From Phoronis pallida (taxonomy: Eukaryota; Phoronida; Phoronidae): a DNA stretch of 16,080 nt. The stretch lies in assembly GCA_028565715.1 (NCBI GenBank), contig JAOXYC010233125.1, positions 1 through 16,080 of the forward strand, written 5' to 3'. The position numbers and the translations under genes were made by a program. Shown piece after piece: positions 15,885-16,080 of the stretch (its first letter is position 1; every line of letters begins with the position of its first letter). Under the pieces are notes generated by a model that was given only the letters and a program-made list of their open reading frames with translations, did not search any database and had not been told where the DNA came from.

Positions 15885-16080
15885 CATCGATGAAAACAAG
15901 AGCAGAACTTCTGAGGTTGTCAGTAACAACAATGGTGTATTCAGCTTCATCATTAATGTTAGTATTGAGAAGGGTTAGCATGTAACAGCAGCCATCTTGG
16001 GTGATTTGTAAGTTGGGAAAATTGAGAATCTCTCCATCTTCTTTCAACCAAGTGACCTTGACATCAGGCTTCGAAAGTTC
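15885..16080 (-). CDS. E1: partial Ig exon of titin-like protein
   Basis: This is the first exon visible in transcript order, cut by the right edge of the window. It encodes the last 65 residues of an I-set Ig domain, from the end of the B strand (ELSKPDVKVTWLKEDGE) to the G strand (SSALVFID). It shows the C-strand Trp and the tyrosine corner NDEAEYTIVV, with Ile where the F-strand Cys normally sits. The E strand carries a Cys pair (DGCCYML), unusual among the domains here. The exon ends in phase 1 before the donor gtaggc, so the split codon joins E2 as Glu or Leu-like linker. The acceptor and the A to B strands lie outside the window. An Ig-exon call is secure; assignment to titin rests on the whole array. 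Confidence 0.9.

Noticed and set aside
1-16080. Bacterial-type features such as operons, CRISPR arrays, tRNA or rRNA genes
   Set aside because: The split-gene structure with consistent splice sites is eukaryotic, and no cloverleaf or rRNA-like sequence was recognised.

Overview
The window is a stretch of one large animal gene on the minus strand. It lies entirely inside the gene: no start codon, stop codon, promoter or poly(A) signal could be assigned. Twenty-two coding exons are bounded by AG acceptors and GT donors (the first acceptor lies off the window), and every splice junction seen is phase 1. They encode about 2,719 residues in one continuous frame. Nearly every exon encodes exactly one intracellular I-set immunoglobulin (Ig) domain and is 264-273 bp long, most often 267 bp. 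After splicing this gives an 89-residue repeat. Exons are numbered E1 to E22 in transcript order, from the right edge to the left.

The domains resemble the tandem Ig of the titin I-band, with I27-like features (a C strand of the type GQWxKxG and an F strand without cysteine). Two acidic insertions add to this resemblance: an 85-residue Pro/Glu/Val/Lys-rich linker in E18 and a 698-residue Glu-rich segment in E20, each fused in frame to the Ig of its exon. The likely product is a giant elastic sarcomere protein (titin/connectin-like). Obscurin-like or sallimus/kettin-like proteins are the alternatives. No FN3, kinase, SH3 or RhoGEF domain is in view, so the exact family cannot be fixed and no gene symbol is given.

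Organism: an invertebrate animal with compact, AT-rich introns of about 210-650 bp. The one-Ig-per-exon, phase 1-1 layout is typical of chordate titin and obscurin, so an invertebrate chordate such as a tunicate is my best guess, with low confidence.

Layout from right to left (5' to 3' of the transcript): E1-E17 (16080-5819) are single-Ig exons, including the recent tandem copy E7/E8. E18 (5461-4940) is PEVK-like linker plus Ig. E19 (4452-4186) is one Ig. E20 (3669-1309) is a 2.36-kb exon of acidic repeats plus Ig. E21 and E22 (990-724, 355-86) are single Ig. The introns hold a roughly 390-bp MITE-like element with 26-bp terminal inverted repeats and a target duplication, several perfect or near-perfect foldbacks (three of them 50-140 nt downstream of a donor), an 11-bp tandem repeat, and a possible relic of an exon end.

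The most distinctive protein feature is a Cys-x-Glu-His/Gly/Lys motif at the A'-B turn, exactly ten residues before the core B-strand Cys in all 21 complete domains. The usual F-strand Cys is absent in all but one of them.
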